Positions 44,169 through 52,426 of a stretch of 64,000 nt of DNA are shown one piece after another; positions within the stretch are counted from its first letter, which is position 1; each line of letters starts with the position of its first letter. The position numbers and the translations under genes are program-made. The stretch comes from Streptomyces sp. NBC_00443. Lineage in GTDB: Bacteria > Actinomycetota > Actinomycetes > Streptomycetales > Streptomycetaceae. The notes under the pieces were generated by a model. The model saw only the letters and a list, made by a program, of their open reading frames with translations. It was not told the DNA's origin and made no database searches. The stretch lies in NCBI RefSeq assembly GCF_036014175.1, contig NZ_CP107917.1, positions 4,216,001 to 4,280,000 of the forward strand, read 5' to 3'.

Positions 44169-45053
44169 GTGAGTGGAGACGATGCCGGTAGCTACCTGTA
44201 CTGGTCGGATCGCCGCGTCGACGACATCGCATCCGACAACGGCATCAGCTGGGAAGGTCGGCTGAACTGGACTCTCAAGGCTTCCGCGCAGGGCATCGGG
44301 GCAGAGGTTGGCAACCGAGAGCGGGCCGGTCTCACCCGTCGCGAGAAGGCACGCAAGATTGAGAAGGCGATCGGGAAGCAGGCGGTCTCCTCTTTCAGCA
44401 CACTGCCTCCCGCTCGCTTCGCTAAAGGGCTCGGCCAAGTCCAAATCGCGCGATTCATCGGTGGGCCGGAGCAAGACAAGGGGGCAATGCTCCATATCAG
44501 GACAAGTAGCATCGAAGGTCGCCAAGTCGACCTGATTCTCTTCGGTAGCCTGGACAACTTCCCTGGTCACCCATTTCGGCCCGCAGACGCCCCTGTGGCT
44601 GGCTGGTCTTCCTCTGCTTGGTATGCCATTGCGGAGCTGCTGGAGAGCCGAGGTACCGGAACACGTCGCAGTGGGACGATGCAGAGTCACTATCCGTCGA
44701 AGCGCTGCACATCGCTTTGAATCAAGGGAGCGAGTCTCCTGGAACTGATCAGGAACCTTGGACCCGTGGACTCACCCTCGCGCACGCTCACGACTGTGAG
44801 TGGTTCGCTCAGATCTACACCGATGTGGAGTTGGCCCAGAGCCGCTGGGACTTCCGCGACAACAGGCAGGGTGCGGACCGCATTCTGATCGGAGCTCCTG
44901 TCTGGGTGCGCACTGCGAGCCCAGCTTCAGTGACTCGATACGCCGAGCTACGGCGCGCGCCGGGCAGACGTCCTCGCAGACTGCTGTCTCTTCGTGGAAA
45001 CCGTCGTCAGAGCACCAGCTGACCATCTCAGTGTGATCGACCGTTGGCTGTAG
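44169..45053 (+). pseudogene. DUF7019-like gene with two frameshifts
   Basis: GTG at 44169 (GGAAGG upstream) opens a product with SYLYWSDRRVDDIASDNGIS, LPPARFAKGLGQVQIARFIG and DLILFGSLDNFPGH. At about 44,650 (LLESRG) the continuation jumps to another frame (YRNTSQWDDAESLSVEALHI, TRGLTLAHAHDCEWFAQIYT, ADRILIGAPVWVRTASPASV), then near 44,945 to a third (YGARRADVLADCCLFVETVV) ending at TAG 45,051-45,053. The three parts together look like one ~290-residue protein of a family I recall as DUF7019 (name unverified). The first shift is explained by one missing base. Single-base events in both places could also be sequencing errors. Confidence 0.7.
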
Positions 45054-45188
45054 CCCGTCAGCCCTGCACCACTGTTGCACCAGATCGAGCGGGGAACAGC
45101 GGAGAATCACAGTGAAAGCAGCCGAGCCCAAAGAGACCACACGGCACCAAACGCACAGGTCAGCGCGCCAACGGGCTCCAGATAGACG

Positions 45189-45236
45189 CAGCTTCCCAAG
45201 CTGAGAGCGCGAGTTCGATTCTCGTCACCCGCTCCA
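45189..45236 (+). repeat. Attachment site, distal end (attR)
   Basis: 48 bases identical to the 3' part of tRNA-Gly at 32812-32859. No acceptor 5' strand or D arm precedes it, so it is not a second tRNA gene. Confidence 0.9.
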
Positions 45237-45560
45237 GAGAGAAACCCCAGGTCAGTGGCCTGGGGTTGTTTGCTGTCTAGACCAATTTGAGGGCTCCGCG
45301 CCCTCCGTATGCCTTAAGTCGAGGCCAACCGCCCACAAGAGGCCCTGCGAGTGCCAAGTTCGGCGCCGCGCGGCCGGAGTGTCTCGAATCGTAAGACGCA
45401 TTTTCGGTGATCTGGGCCCCATAGCCAGCAGATAGCGAGCAAGTCGCGTACGCAAAGGGCGACTTGGTGAAGGGTCCCGGCGCGCCCCAGCGCCCCGCCG
45501 GACCAGCACCCAAGAAAGTCCACACTTCCCTGGATTCAGGATTCCCTGCACCTTGAGGGT
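45237..45560. other. Chromosomal flank after attR, no supported gene
   Basis: About 320 bases. Apart from the hairpin there is no convincing gene; minus-strand frames give low-complexity text. Probably the original DNA downstream of tRNA-Gly. Confidence 0.5.
45243..45267 (+). terminator. Original tRNA-Gly terminator, now beyond attR
   Basis: Perfect 9-bp stem (AACCCCAGG/CCTGGGGTT) with a 7-base loop, followed by a T-rich run and TGTCTAGACC, which also occurs after the left-end hairpin. Confidence 0.7.
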
Positions 45561-45899
45561 GTGCTGGCTCTCGCCCCTGACATCGAGGTCCTGGTCCGGT
45601 TCGGCCGCGCGTTCGCCGACCCCATCCGCTGCCGCATCCTGCTCGAACTCCGCAAGACCCCGGCCTACCCCGCGGACCTCGCCGACGCGCTCGGCGTCTC
45701 CCGGACCAGGCTGTCGAACCATTTGGCAGCCTGCCTTCGGGACTGCGGCCTCGTCGTCACCGTGCCCGACGGACGACGCACTCGATACGAGCTGGCCGAC
45801 GAACGCCTCGGCCGCGCCCTGGACAACCTGCGCACCGCCGTGGTCGCAGTCGAAGCGGACAGGACGTGCGCCGACGCCGCGGAGAAGGGCTGCTGCTGA
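45561..45899 (+). CDS. ArsR/SmtB-family metal sensor, CmtR-like
   Basis: A 112-residue winged-helix repressor with GTG start. The helix-turn-helix is AYPADLADALGVSRTRLSNHL. The following helix carries CLRDC, matching the Cys57/Cys61 ligand pair of mycobacterial CmtR, and the C-terminal CADAAEKGCC supplies a Cys102-like ligand. This is the alpha4C/C-terminal arrangement of Cd(II)/Pb(II) sensors, so it should derepress on cadmium or lead. No intact efflux pump gene follows in the window. Confidence 0.86.
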   Translation: MLALAPDIEVLVRFGRAFADPIRCRILLELRKTPAYPADLADALGVSRTRLSNHLAACLRDCGLVVTVPDGRRTRYELADERLGRALDNLRTAVVAVEADRTCADAAEKGCC

Positions 45900-46349
45900 T
45901 GGCCTCCGAGACACCCGGGATATCAATATCCCTCGGCCCGTCCCCGGCCCGGGGTCGAGGAACATCGGAACGAAAACCGGCGCTAGCCCTCGCGGGCGCC
46001 GGAATTGGCCGCCGGTGGCGAACCGGAGCACGTCGCGGCCGCAGTCGAGGCCACCACCAACTTCTACGCACCCGCCCCGGCCTGACATTCCTACTGCGGT
46101 GGGCTGACCGGCGCCCTCGGCGCTCGCACCCACGATGAGAATTACGAATCGCCAGGCGAAGAACCGCCCCCCACACTGCGTAAGCTCATCAATGCGTACC
46201 GAGATTGCACAGTGAACGCATCCACTGGTGCCCAACCGCAGGTCACACGTCTGCCCTTTACTTTACGGACACAGAATGCAGTGCCATCAGCCGAGGAGCA
46301 CGACGAGCAGTACAAAAGCACGTTGTCCCACACCTGAAGGAAAAGAGTG
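45900..46349. other. Degenerate stretch with gene remnants
   Basis: About 450 bases with no intact gene. Plus-strand fragments look coding but lack starts: one ends at TGA 46083-46085 after EHVAAAVEATTNFYAPAPA, and another runs from about 46092 to TGA 46335-46337 (TLRKLINAYRDCTVNAST). These could be remains of genes once following the metal sensor; identity unknown. Confidence 0.4.
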
Positions 46350-46850
46350 ATGCGCCCCATGAAATACACCGACTCCATCGAGATCGCCCTGCCGCGGGAG
46401 AAGGTGGTCCAGCTGCTCGCCGACCCGGCACACCTGCCGAAATGGCTGCGCGGCCTGGTGCTGCACGAGCCGCTGAGTGGGGAGCACGGGCAGCTCGGCA
46501 CCAAGTCGCGGGTCGTGATGCAGATGGGCCAGCGGAAGATCGAGTGCACCGAGACCATCACACGCCGGGAACCGGCAGACCTGCACGAGATCCCGGAAAC
46601 GAGCGTCGTTCACTTCGACCGCGAGATCGTCGGCGAGGGCATGTGGAGCGCCGTGCGCGACCGGCTGACCGAAGCCGGCCCGGAAACGACGCTCTGGGAG
46701 AGCGAGAACGAATACCGGTTCAGCGGCTTCCTGATGAAGCTGGTGGGACTTCTGATGCCCGGCGCCTTCCGCAAGCAGTCGCAACAGCACATGCAGGACT
46801 TCAAGGCGTTCGCCGAGCAGGGAAAGGACGTCCGCGAAGCGACGGACTGA
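46350..46850 (+). CDS. SRPBCC (START-like) family protein
   Basis: A 166-residue helix-grip protein: DSIEIALPREKVVQLLADPA opens the fold, LPKWLRGLVLHEPLSGEHGQ gives the first strands, TLWESENEYRFSGFLMKLVG lies near the end, and the long C-terminal helix is FRKQSQQHMQDFKAFAEQGK. The family binds hydrophobic ligands. The ATG at 46350 lies eight bases after AAGGA; a GTG one codon earlier is possible. It converges on the nitroreductase gene. No link to the metal sensor is evident. Confidence 0.86.
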   Translation: MRPMKYTDSIEIALPREKVVQLLADPAHLPKWLRGLVLHEPLSGEHGQLGTKSRVVMQMGQRKIECTETITRREPADLHEIPETSVVHFDREIVGEGMWSAVRDRLTEAGPETTLWESENEYRFSGFLMKLVGLLMPGAFRKQSQQHMQDFKAFAEQGKDVREATD

Positions 46851-47118
46851 TCTGCCGTAACTGGTCAGGCGTCTGACGGCGTGGCGTGTTGATCTTCCCT
46901 TCGTTCGTGGATGACCGCTGGGGCAGGCTCCACCAGCGCTGCGGCGCGCGAAACGCTCAGCAGCCGTCCAGGCATCCGTCCGGAGTGGCCGGCGATCCGG
47001 GCCGCGCTCACCCGGCCGGGCCGGCCGCTGAAGCTCAGCCTGCCCGTCGGCACCAGGGCACCGGCACTCAGGAGAGCACCGGCGCCCAAGGCGTGACCCT
47101 TCGGCGGCAGCGGCGCTG

Positions 47119-47742
47119 TCAGGCCCAGGCGATGGCGTCCTCGACGGGCACGCGAGGCAGGCGCGGGAACCACGGGTTGTCACCGGGGTGACCGATGTTG
47201 ACGACCAGGTGCGAGCGCCAGCTGGTGTCGGCGAAGAACTCCTTGTCCACGCCGGCCCGGTCGAAGCCCGCCATCGGACCGGCCGCAAGCCCGGCCGCGC
47301 GGACCGCGAGCAGGAAGACCCCGGTCTGCAGGGCCGAGTTGTAGGCGGCGATGCCCTCGCGCTTCTCGGTCTGCTCGGCGAACGCCGCGCGCAGCATCTG
47401 ACCGCGGGCCGGAAAGACCGTCGGCATCTGCTCGTGGAAGTCGGCGTCGTAGGCCAGCACGGCCACGACCGGCGCACTGAGCGTCTTGGCCCTGTTGCCG
47501 TCGTCCAGGTGCCGGACCAGGCGCTCCTTGCCCTCGCGGCTGCGTACGAAGAGCACGCGAAGAGGCTGTCCGTTGGCGGCGCTCGGCGACCAGCGGGCGA
47601 GTTCCCAGATCATGGCGAGTTCGTCCTCGCCAACGGGTCGCGGCGCGAACGTGTTTGCGGTGCGGGCGTCGGTGAACAGCAGCTTGCGCCCGGTGTCGTC
47701 GAGGACGTTGAGGGCCTGCGGTTCGCGGTCGGTGATGCTCAC
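47119..47742 (-). CDS. Nitroreductase, malonic-semialdehyde-reductase (RutE)-like
   Basis: A 207-residue flavin reductase. Markers are LLFTDARTANTFAPRPVGED at the N-terminus, WELARWSPSAANGQPLRVLF, PAVVAVLAYDADFHEQMPTV-like text, and FDRAGVDKEFFADTSWRSHL near the C-terminus. This layout fits RutE/HadB-type members that reduce malonic semialdehyde or similar. The open frame continues upstream to 48,045 through the remnant of a FAD monooxygenase, but the GTG at 47742 with GAGAGA upstream is the natural start. Confidence 0.85.
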   Translation of the reverse strand: MSITDREPQALNVLDDTGRKLLFTDARTANTFAPRPVGEDELAMIWELARWSPSAANGQPLRVLFVRSREGKERLVRHLDDGNRAKTLSAPVVAVLAYDADFHEQMPTVFPARGQMLRAAFAEQTEKREGIAAYNSALQTGVFLLAVRAAGLAAGPMAGFDRAGVDKEFFADTSWRSHLVVNIGHPGDNPWFPRLPRVPVEDAIAWA

Positions 47743-47759
47743 GGTTTCTCTCTTACTTC

Positions 47760-48045
47760 GATGTGCGGATGGTGTGCTGCCGGGGCGGGGTCTCCGCCCC
47801 GGCACCACTCGGCGGGACAGGGTTTGCGGCACTGGGCGTGGAGCTGAATCCCTGTGCTGCCACTGGGCCTGTGGGCCCCAGTGGTCCCTGGTCGGCCACC
47901 ACCACGGCGCGCGGCAGGGGTAGACGTCCCGGTGACGTTCCAGGACGAGGCTGGGCACTCCATACCTGGCGAGCAGGAGGGCGGCCATGACTCCCACGGG
48001 TCCCGCGCCGATGATCACCACCGGCGTCCGGGATGCGGCGCTCAT
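47760..48045 (-). pseudogene. N-terminal remnant of a FAD-dependent monooxygenase
   Basis: ATG at 48045 begins MSAASRTPVVIIGAGPVG, with the FAD loop GAGPVGVMAALLLARYG and the E of VLERHRDVYP. One base later the expected PLPRAVVVADQ continues only in another frame, and the rest of the ~500-residue enzyme is absent. Its start overlaps the end of the decayed FAH-family gene, so both came from one former operon. Confidence 0.75.
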
Positions 48046-48348
48046 CCGGCGTCTGCCACGGCGGTTCGCTGCTCGCCCAGGTCGATCCGCCCGTCCGGGG
48101 TGGTGATCGTGGCGGTGATGAGGTCACCGCCGCGCAGGTAGTGGGGGTTCTTGGCCCCACCCGGCATAGTTCAACGCGACCGCGACGACCTGTCGCGGCC
48201 GCGGACCCGGCCCAGGAGCGGAACTCGGCCCAGCGTTCGAAGACTGCCTGCGGATCCGAGGTGAACAGCCCGTTGCTTGCCTTCTCCACGTCGACGGCGC
48301 CGTCAGGGAGACGAGCACCAGGCGGCTGTTGAGCGTGGCTGTGCGCAT
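48042..48348 (-). pseudogene. Decayed fumarylacetoacetate-hydrolase-family gene
   Basis: ATG at 48348 gives MRTATLNSRLVLVS. The text then continues in a second frame (DGAVDVEKASNGLFTSDPQA, VFERWAEFRSWAG), returns to the first (PRPRQVVAVALNYAGWGQ), and ends in a third (KNPHYLRGGDLITATITTPD, ending ADAG). N- and C-terminal pieces of the FAH fold are joined with most of the catalytic middle missing. At least two frameshifts and one large internal deletion. Confidence 0.75.
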
Positions 48349-48471
48349 GGCACAACACCTCCATGAGAAAAGGGGGATGAGGGAAAGAAGGGGGGCGTGA
48401 GAGGGGGATCAGCCAGGCGGGCGTGGATCGCTGCTTTGGCTACGTGGTGGGCGTGTGGGCCGGCCTCGGCG

Positions 48472-48666
48472 TCAGGCGTCGGCCCGGCGCCAGCGCAGGC
48501 GCAACAGGGACTCATCGGGCCCGGCAGCTGTCAGCTCCAGCCCTGCCTGGTTGAGCCGGACATCGCGTACGAGGGCCGTCCCCGTCCACGGTGTGTGGTG
48601 ACTGGCCTGAAGACGGTGCACGACCGGCCCGTCCGCCTCGCGCTCCCAGCGTCCGGCATACGTCAC
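48472..48666 (-). pseudogene. Lipocalin-like gene, probably 5'-truncated
   Basis: The 64-residue product from the GTG at 48666 (TYAGRWEREADGPVVHRLQA, TALVRDVRLNQAGLELTAAG) matches the second half of a lipocalin-like domain. The frame stays open to about 48,738 and includes more family-like text (FEETASGTVTYAGRW) but no ATG, GTG or TTG. It may be a short functional form or the tail of a lost gene. Confidence 0.45.
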
Positions 48667-48783
48667 GGTCCCGCTGGCCGTCTCCTCGAAGGGAGACGCG
48701 ACCGGAGCATCATGAGTTGCTGTGTCGTTCGAGCCGCTCAGGGGGCTCCATCAGCCTGGGCGCCCCACCATGGGCCTGTGAGC

Positions 48784-50295
48784 TCAGCTGTTGCTGGGGT
48801 CGGCCGGTCGGCCGAGCAGTCGGCGTAGCTGCGGGGTGCCGAGTGCGACCGCTGCGCCGACCACCAGTACGAAGGCCCCGACCAGCAGGAAGTAGGCCGC
48901 CGGCGACAGTACGGCGGTCAGCCGGAACAGCTGGCCTCCCACCACCACACCCACGGCACCGAACATGCCGTTCACCGCGAGCAGACGGCTGGTGCTGCCG
49001 GGCGGCGCGACCGTGGCGGCCAGCGCCAGACCGGCCGGGGCGAGTGCGATCTCGCCGCAGGAGTAGAGCAGGTAGACCAGCAGCAACCATTGCGGGCCGA
49101 CCGGGCCGTGCTCGGCGAGCCGGGCCGCGACGGCCATCAGCAGAAAGCTGAGACCGGCTGCGATCAGCGCGCCCGCGAACTTGACGGGTACGTCGACGCG
49201 CGGCCCGGCACGCAGCCAGAGCCGGGCGAAGAGCGGGGCGACCAGCAGGACGAAGAGCGGGTGCACGGACTGGAACCAACTGGCGGGGACCTCGAAGCCG
49301 AGCAGATCCCGGTCGGTGTGCCGCTCGGCGAAGAGGCTGAGCACCGAGCCGCTCTGCGCGAAGATCATCCAGAACGCGGCGGAGGCGGCCATCAGCGCGG
49401 TGAATCCGGCGAGCCGGCGTTTGGGGCCCGCTCCCAGTGCGTGGGTCCGGCGCAGTGAACGCAGGTACCAGAAGGGGAGGGTGACCGTGGTCAGGCCGAG
49501 GACGGCGAGCACCGCGGGGAGAGGCAGCAGCCCGCACGCCGCCGGCACCACCAGGAGCGCGCCCACCGTCCCAGTGGCCCAGGCGGCACGCCGGAGCATC
49601 GCGGCGGCCTCGGGGCGGGGCACCGGGCGGGGCGGACGCGCGCCCACGTCGCCGTACCGGCGCCGGCCGAGGGCGAACTGGATCAGCCCGGCCGTCATGC
49701 CGAAGGCGGCCGCCGCGAAACCGAGGTGCCAGGCGACGCGCTCCGCCAGCAGCCCGGTGACTACGGGGGCGATGAGCGCGCTGATCTGGATGCACATGTA
49801 GAAGAGCGAGAAGGCCGCCTCGCGGCGGCCCTGCCCGTCCCCGCTGACCCCCGCGACCATGGCCGCCATGGCCGGCTTGACCAGGCCTGTTCCCGCGACG
49901 ACCAGCAGCAGCCCGGCATAGAGCGTGCCCGTCACCGGAACCGCGAGCACCGCGTGACCGCAGGTGATAAGCACACCGCCGAGCAGCACGGCCCGGCGCG
50001 CGCCCAGCACCCGGTCGGCGAGCCAGCCGCCCGGCAGGCCGGCCATGAAGGTGAGCGACATGTACGCCGCGAAGATCGCGGTGGCCGACTGCGGCGCCAT
50101 GCCCATGCCGCCACGAGCCTCGGAAGCGGTCAGGTAGAGGACCAGGATCGCCGCCATGCCGAAGAAGCTGAACCGCTCCCACAGGTCGACCGCGAGCAGG
50201 GTGCCGAAGCCGGGCCTGCGGCCGTTCCCTGCCCGTACCTCTGCGGCAGGGGCGGTCGTCGGCGATGCGTCCGATGGGGTCAGGGAGGTGTCCAC
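48784..50295 (-). CDS. POT/PTR2-type MFS transporter of the polyketide cluster
   Basis: A 503-residue transporter with about 14 membrane helices. The N-terminal LLAVDLWERFSFFGMAAILV (the E-x-x-E/R-F-type POT opening), GGWLADRVLGARRAVLLGG and SLFYMCIQISALIAPVV are typical of proton-coupled oligopeptide transporters. In this position (last gene of the operon) it may export the product. GTG start at 50295, six bases after the methyltransferase stop. Confidence 0.88.
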   Translation of the reverse strand: MDTSLTPSDASPTTAPAAEVRAGNGRRPGFGTLLAVDLWERFSFFGMAAILVLYLTASEARGGMGMAPQSATAIFAAYMSLTFMAGLPGGWLADRVLGARRAVLLGGVLITCGHAVLAVPVTGTLYAGLLLVVAGTGLVKPAMAAMVAGVSGDGQGRREAAFSLFYMCIQISALIAPVVTGLLAERVAWHLGFAAAAFGMTAGLIQFALGRRRYGDVGARPPRPVPRPEAAAMLRRAAWATGTVGALLVVPAACGLLPLPAVLAVLGLTTVTLPFWYLRSLRRTHALGAGPKRRLAGFTALMAASAAFWMIFAQSGSVLSLFAERHTDRDLLGFEVPASWFQSVHPLFVLLVAPLFARLWLRAGPRVDVPVKFAGALIAAGLSFLLMAVAARLAEHGPVGPQWLLLVYLLYSCGEIALAPAGLALAATVAPPGSTSRLLAVNGMFGAVGVVVGGQLFRLTAVLSPAAYFLLVGAFVLVVGAAVALGTPQLRRLLGRPADPSNS

Positions 50296-50301
50296 CGGAA
50301 G

Positions 50302-51126
50302 TCACCCGGCCGGTTTGAGCGCCACTCCGGCCAGCATCGCGAGCCCCGGGTCGGGGGTCTCGGCCGGTTCGGGACGCCACAGCGGGGCACGGACCACGCC
50401 GGGTTCCACCAGCTCGAAGCCCTCGAACAGCGCGGTGAGTTCCCGGTTGTCGCGCCAGATCACCTGGCTCACCGCGCCCCGGTACTGCTCGGCCGCCTCC
50501 GGCGCCGCCCTCGGCACCTCCTCCGCGCCGGCGTGCGAGATCACCAGGGCGCTGCCGGGTGCCAGCCGCTCGGTGTACCGGCGTACCAGGGAGGGCGGAT
50601 CGTCGCCGTCCGGGACGAAGTGCAGTACGGCGGCGAGGATCAGCGCGACCGGACGGCCGAAGTCGATCAGCTGACGGGTGTCCTCCGCGTCCAGGATCTC
50701 CTGGGACTTGTACAGGTCGCCCTGGAAGACGGCCGCTCTGGGTTCATCGGCGAGCAGCGCCCGGCCGTGTGCGACGGCCACCGGGTCGATGTCGACGTAG
50801 ACGACCTTGCTGTCCGGGTGGGCGGCGAGGGCCACGTCGTGCACGTTGCCCTCGGCCGGAATGCCGGAGCCGATGTCGAGGAACTGCCGTATGCCGAGCG
50901 CGGACAACTCGCGTACCGCGCGGCGCAGGAAGGCTCGGTTGGCCTTGAGGGTGGCAGGCAGGTCGGGGTTGCCGGCCGCGACCTTGCGGGCGAGTTCCCG
51001 GTCCACCGGGAAGTTGTGGGTGCCGCCGATCCAGTGGTCGTAGACCCGGGCGATGCTCGGGGTGTCGATGTCGACCTCAGGCGGGGCCCAGGCGGGGCGT
51101 TCCAGTTCGGTGTCCTGACGTTCCAC
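50302..51126 (-). CDS. SAM-dependent methyltransferase (Methyltransf_67 type)
   Basis: A 274-residue methyltransferase: DTPSIARVYDHWIGGTHNFP near the N-terminus, the SAM motif FLDIGSGIPAEGNVHDVA, VVYVDIDPVAVAHGRALL and PVALILAAVLHFVPDGDDPP. The family (PF04672) is abundant in Streptomyces and sometimes tailors metabolites. The GTG at 51126 has GGAGGAG six bases upstream; a GTG at 51168 overlapping the P450 stop (GTGA) is an alternative adding 14 residues. Confidence 0.88.
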   Translation of the reverse strand: MERQDTELERPAWAPPEVDIDTPSIARVYDHWIGGTHNFPVDRELARKVAAGNPDLPATLKANRAFLRRAVRELSALGIRQFLDIGSGIPAEGNVHDVALAAHPDSKVVYVDIDPVAVAHGRALLADEPRAAVFQGDLYKSQEILDAEDTRQLIDFGRPVALILAAVLHFVPDGDDPPSLVRRYTERLAPGSALVISHAGAEEVPRAAPEAAEQYRGAVSQVIWRDNRELTALFEGFELVEPGVVRAPLWRPEPAETPDPGLAMLAGVALKPAG

Positions 51127-51164
51127 GGGTGTCTCCTCCAGTAGGGGCGGGGCGGGGTCGGCGG

Positions 51165-52424
51165 TCACGCCGTGAACACCGGGAGCTCTTCGAGGCCGCG
51201 CATCATCAGGCTGCTGCGCCAGCGCAGTTGGTCCGCGTCCACGGCGAGCCGCAGTGCGGGAAAGCGCGCGAGGAGGCGGCTGAGGACGATCCGCCCCTCC
51301 AGCCGGGCGAGCGGGGCGCCCAGGCAGTGGTGGATGCCGTGGCCGAAGGCGACCGAGGCGGTGTGGGCGCGGGTGATGTCCAGTTGGTCCGGGGAGGGAT
51401 AGCGGGCCGGGTCGCGGCCGGCGGCGCCGAGCGAGATGGTCACGAACTCGCCCTCGGGGATGACCACGGAACCGACCTCGACGGGCTCGGTGGTGAACCG
51501 CCAGGTGGCGTTGGTGACCGGACCGTCGTGGCGGAGGAACTCCTCGACGGCCGCGGGCCACAGCGACTCGTCCGCCGCGAGCTGCCGGCGCACCTCGGGG
51601 TGGGTGAGCAGTCCCAGGGTGCCGTTGCCGATGAGGTTGACCGTGGTCTCGTGGCCGGCCACCAGCAGCAGGAACGCCATGGAGATCAGCTCGTCTGACG
51701 ACAGCTGGTCGCCGGCGTCCTGGGCGTGCACCAGATCGGTGAGCATGTCGTCGGCCGGTTGGGCCCGCTTCGCCTCGATCAGCGCCTTCAGGTACGCGAT
51801 CATCGACGCGCTGGCCTCGCGCACCTCGTCGGTGCCCGCGCCCGAGACGAGCAGGTTGGACCAGCGGCGGAAGGCGGCCCGGTCGTCCGGGGGCACGCCG
51901 AGCAGCCAGCAGATGACGGTGAACGGCACCGGGAAGGCCAGTGCCTCCATGAGGTCCAGCCGCTCGTGCCGGGCCATGGCGTCCAGCAGTTCGTCGGTGA
52001 GCTCGGTGATACGCGGCCGCAGGGACTCGACCCGGCGCGCGGTGAACGCCCGGCCGACGAGCCGGCGCAGCCGGGTGTGGTCCGGCGGGTCGCTGTCCAG
52101 CATGTGCACGCTGAGGACATGCGGGAACTGGCTGCGCTCCCCCGACTCCGCGAGGAACTCCCGCTGTTTGTCGGGATCGGCGAAGTTCCGCGGGATGAGG
52201 TCCCGGCCGACCCGCATGTCCTTGCTCAGCCGGGGGTCGGCGAGCAGCGCCCTGGCGTGCTCGTATCCGGTGACCAGCCAGGTGCGCAGGCCGTTCGGTG
52301 TCGTCACGGGCACGGCGGGCGCGGTCCGCCGCAGGTCGGCCAGTGCCTCGTGCGGGTTCTGGTGGAAGGCTGGGGTGAACAGGTCGATCGGCGGGGCGGT
52401 CCGCCGGGCTTCGGTGCGTGCCAT
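51165..52424 (-). CDS. Cytochrome P450
   Basis: A 419-residue bacterial P450, probably an oxygenating tailoring enzyme of the pathway. I-helix motif AGHETTVN, the ExxR in EEFLRHDGP, and the heme-cysteine loop FGHGIHHCLGAPLARLEG are all present. AAGGAG precedes the ATG at 52424. It starts two bases after the stop of the small ABM gene. A P450 and two dimeric alpha/beta-barrel proteins could together perform oxidative rearrangement of a polycyclic core; the actual site of oxidation cannot be read. Confidence 0.93.
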   Translation of the reverse strand: MARTEARRTAPPIDLFTPAFHQNPHEALADLRRTAPAVPVTTPNGLRTWLVTGYEHARALLADPRLSKDMRVGRDLIPRNFADPDKQREFLAESGERSQFPHVLSVHMLDSDPPDHTRLRRLVGRAFTARRVESLRPRITELTDELLDAMARHERLDLMEALAFPVPFTVICWLLGVPPDDRAAFRRWSNLLVSGAGTDEVREASASMIAYLKALIEAKRAQPADDMLTDLVHAQDAGDQLSSDELISMAFLLLVAGHETTVNLIGNGTLGLLTHPEVRRQLAADESLWPAAVEEFLRHDGPVTNATWRFTTEPVEVGSVVIPEGEFVTISLGAAGRDPARYPSPDQLDITRAHTASVAFGHGIHHCLGAPLARLEGRIVLSRLLARFPALRLAVDADQLRWRSSLMMRGLEELPVFTA

Positions 52425-52426
52425 CG

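Larger units (their letters stand above)
32812..45236. mobile_element. Decayed integrative-conjugative element in tRNA-Gly
   Basis: About 12.4 kb between perfect 48-bp direct repeats, the left one inside tRNA-Gly. It encodes an FtsK/SpoIIIE-type Tra protein and an SpdB-like spread protein in the order usual for actinomycete integrative-conjugative elements (AICEs). A replication initiator, excisionase and integrase are all missing by inspection. The inner end near attL carries a gene-fusion scar (about 33,610), and a frameshifted gene sits near attR. Cargo occupies 36,203-43,735 and looks like two defence or conflict modules; 39,071-43,400 is clearly AT-richer than the rest of the window, which indicates a separate origin. 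Confidence 0.85.

Noticed and set aside
32860-45188. Search for tyrosine or serine integrase, excisionase and Rep proteins
   Set aside because: I scanned the translations for the R-H-R-Y pattern, resolvase-like N-termini and replication-initiator or primase motifs and found none; a profile search would be needed to exclude a diverged gene.
45189-45236. A second tRNA-Gly gene
   Set aside because: Only the 3' 48 bases are present, with no 5' acceptor strand or D arm; it is the attachment-site duplicate.
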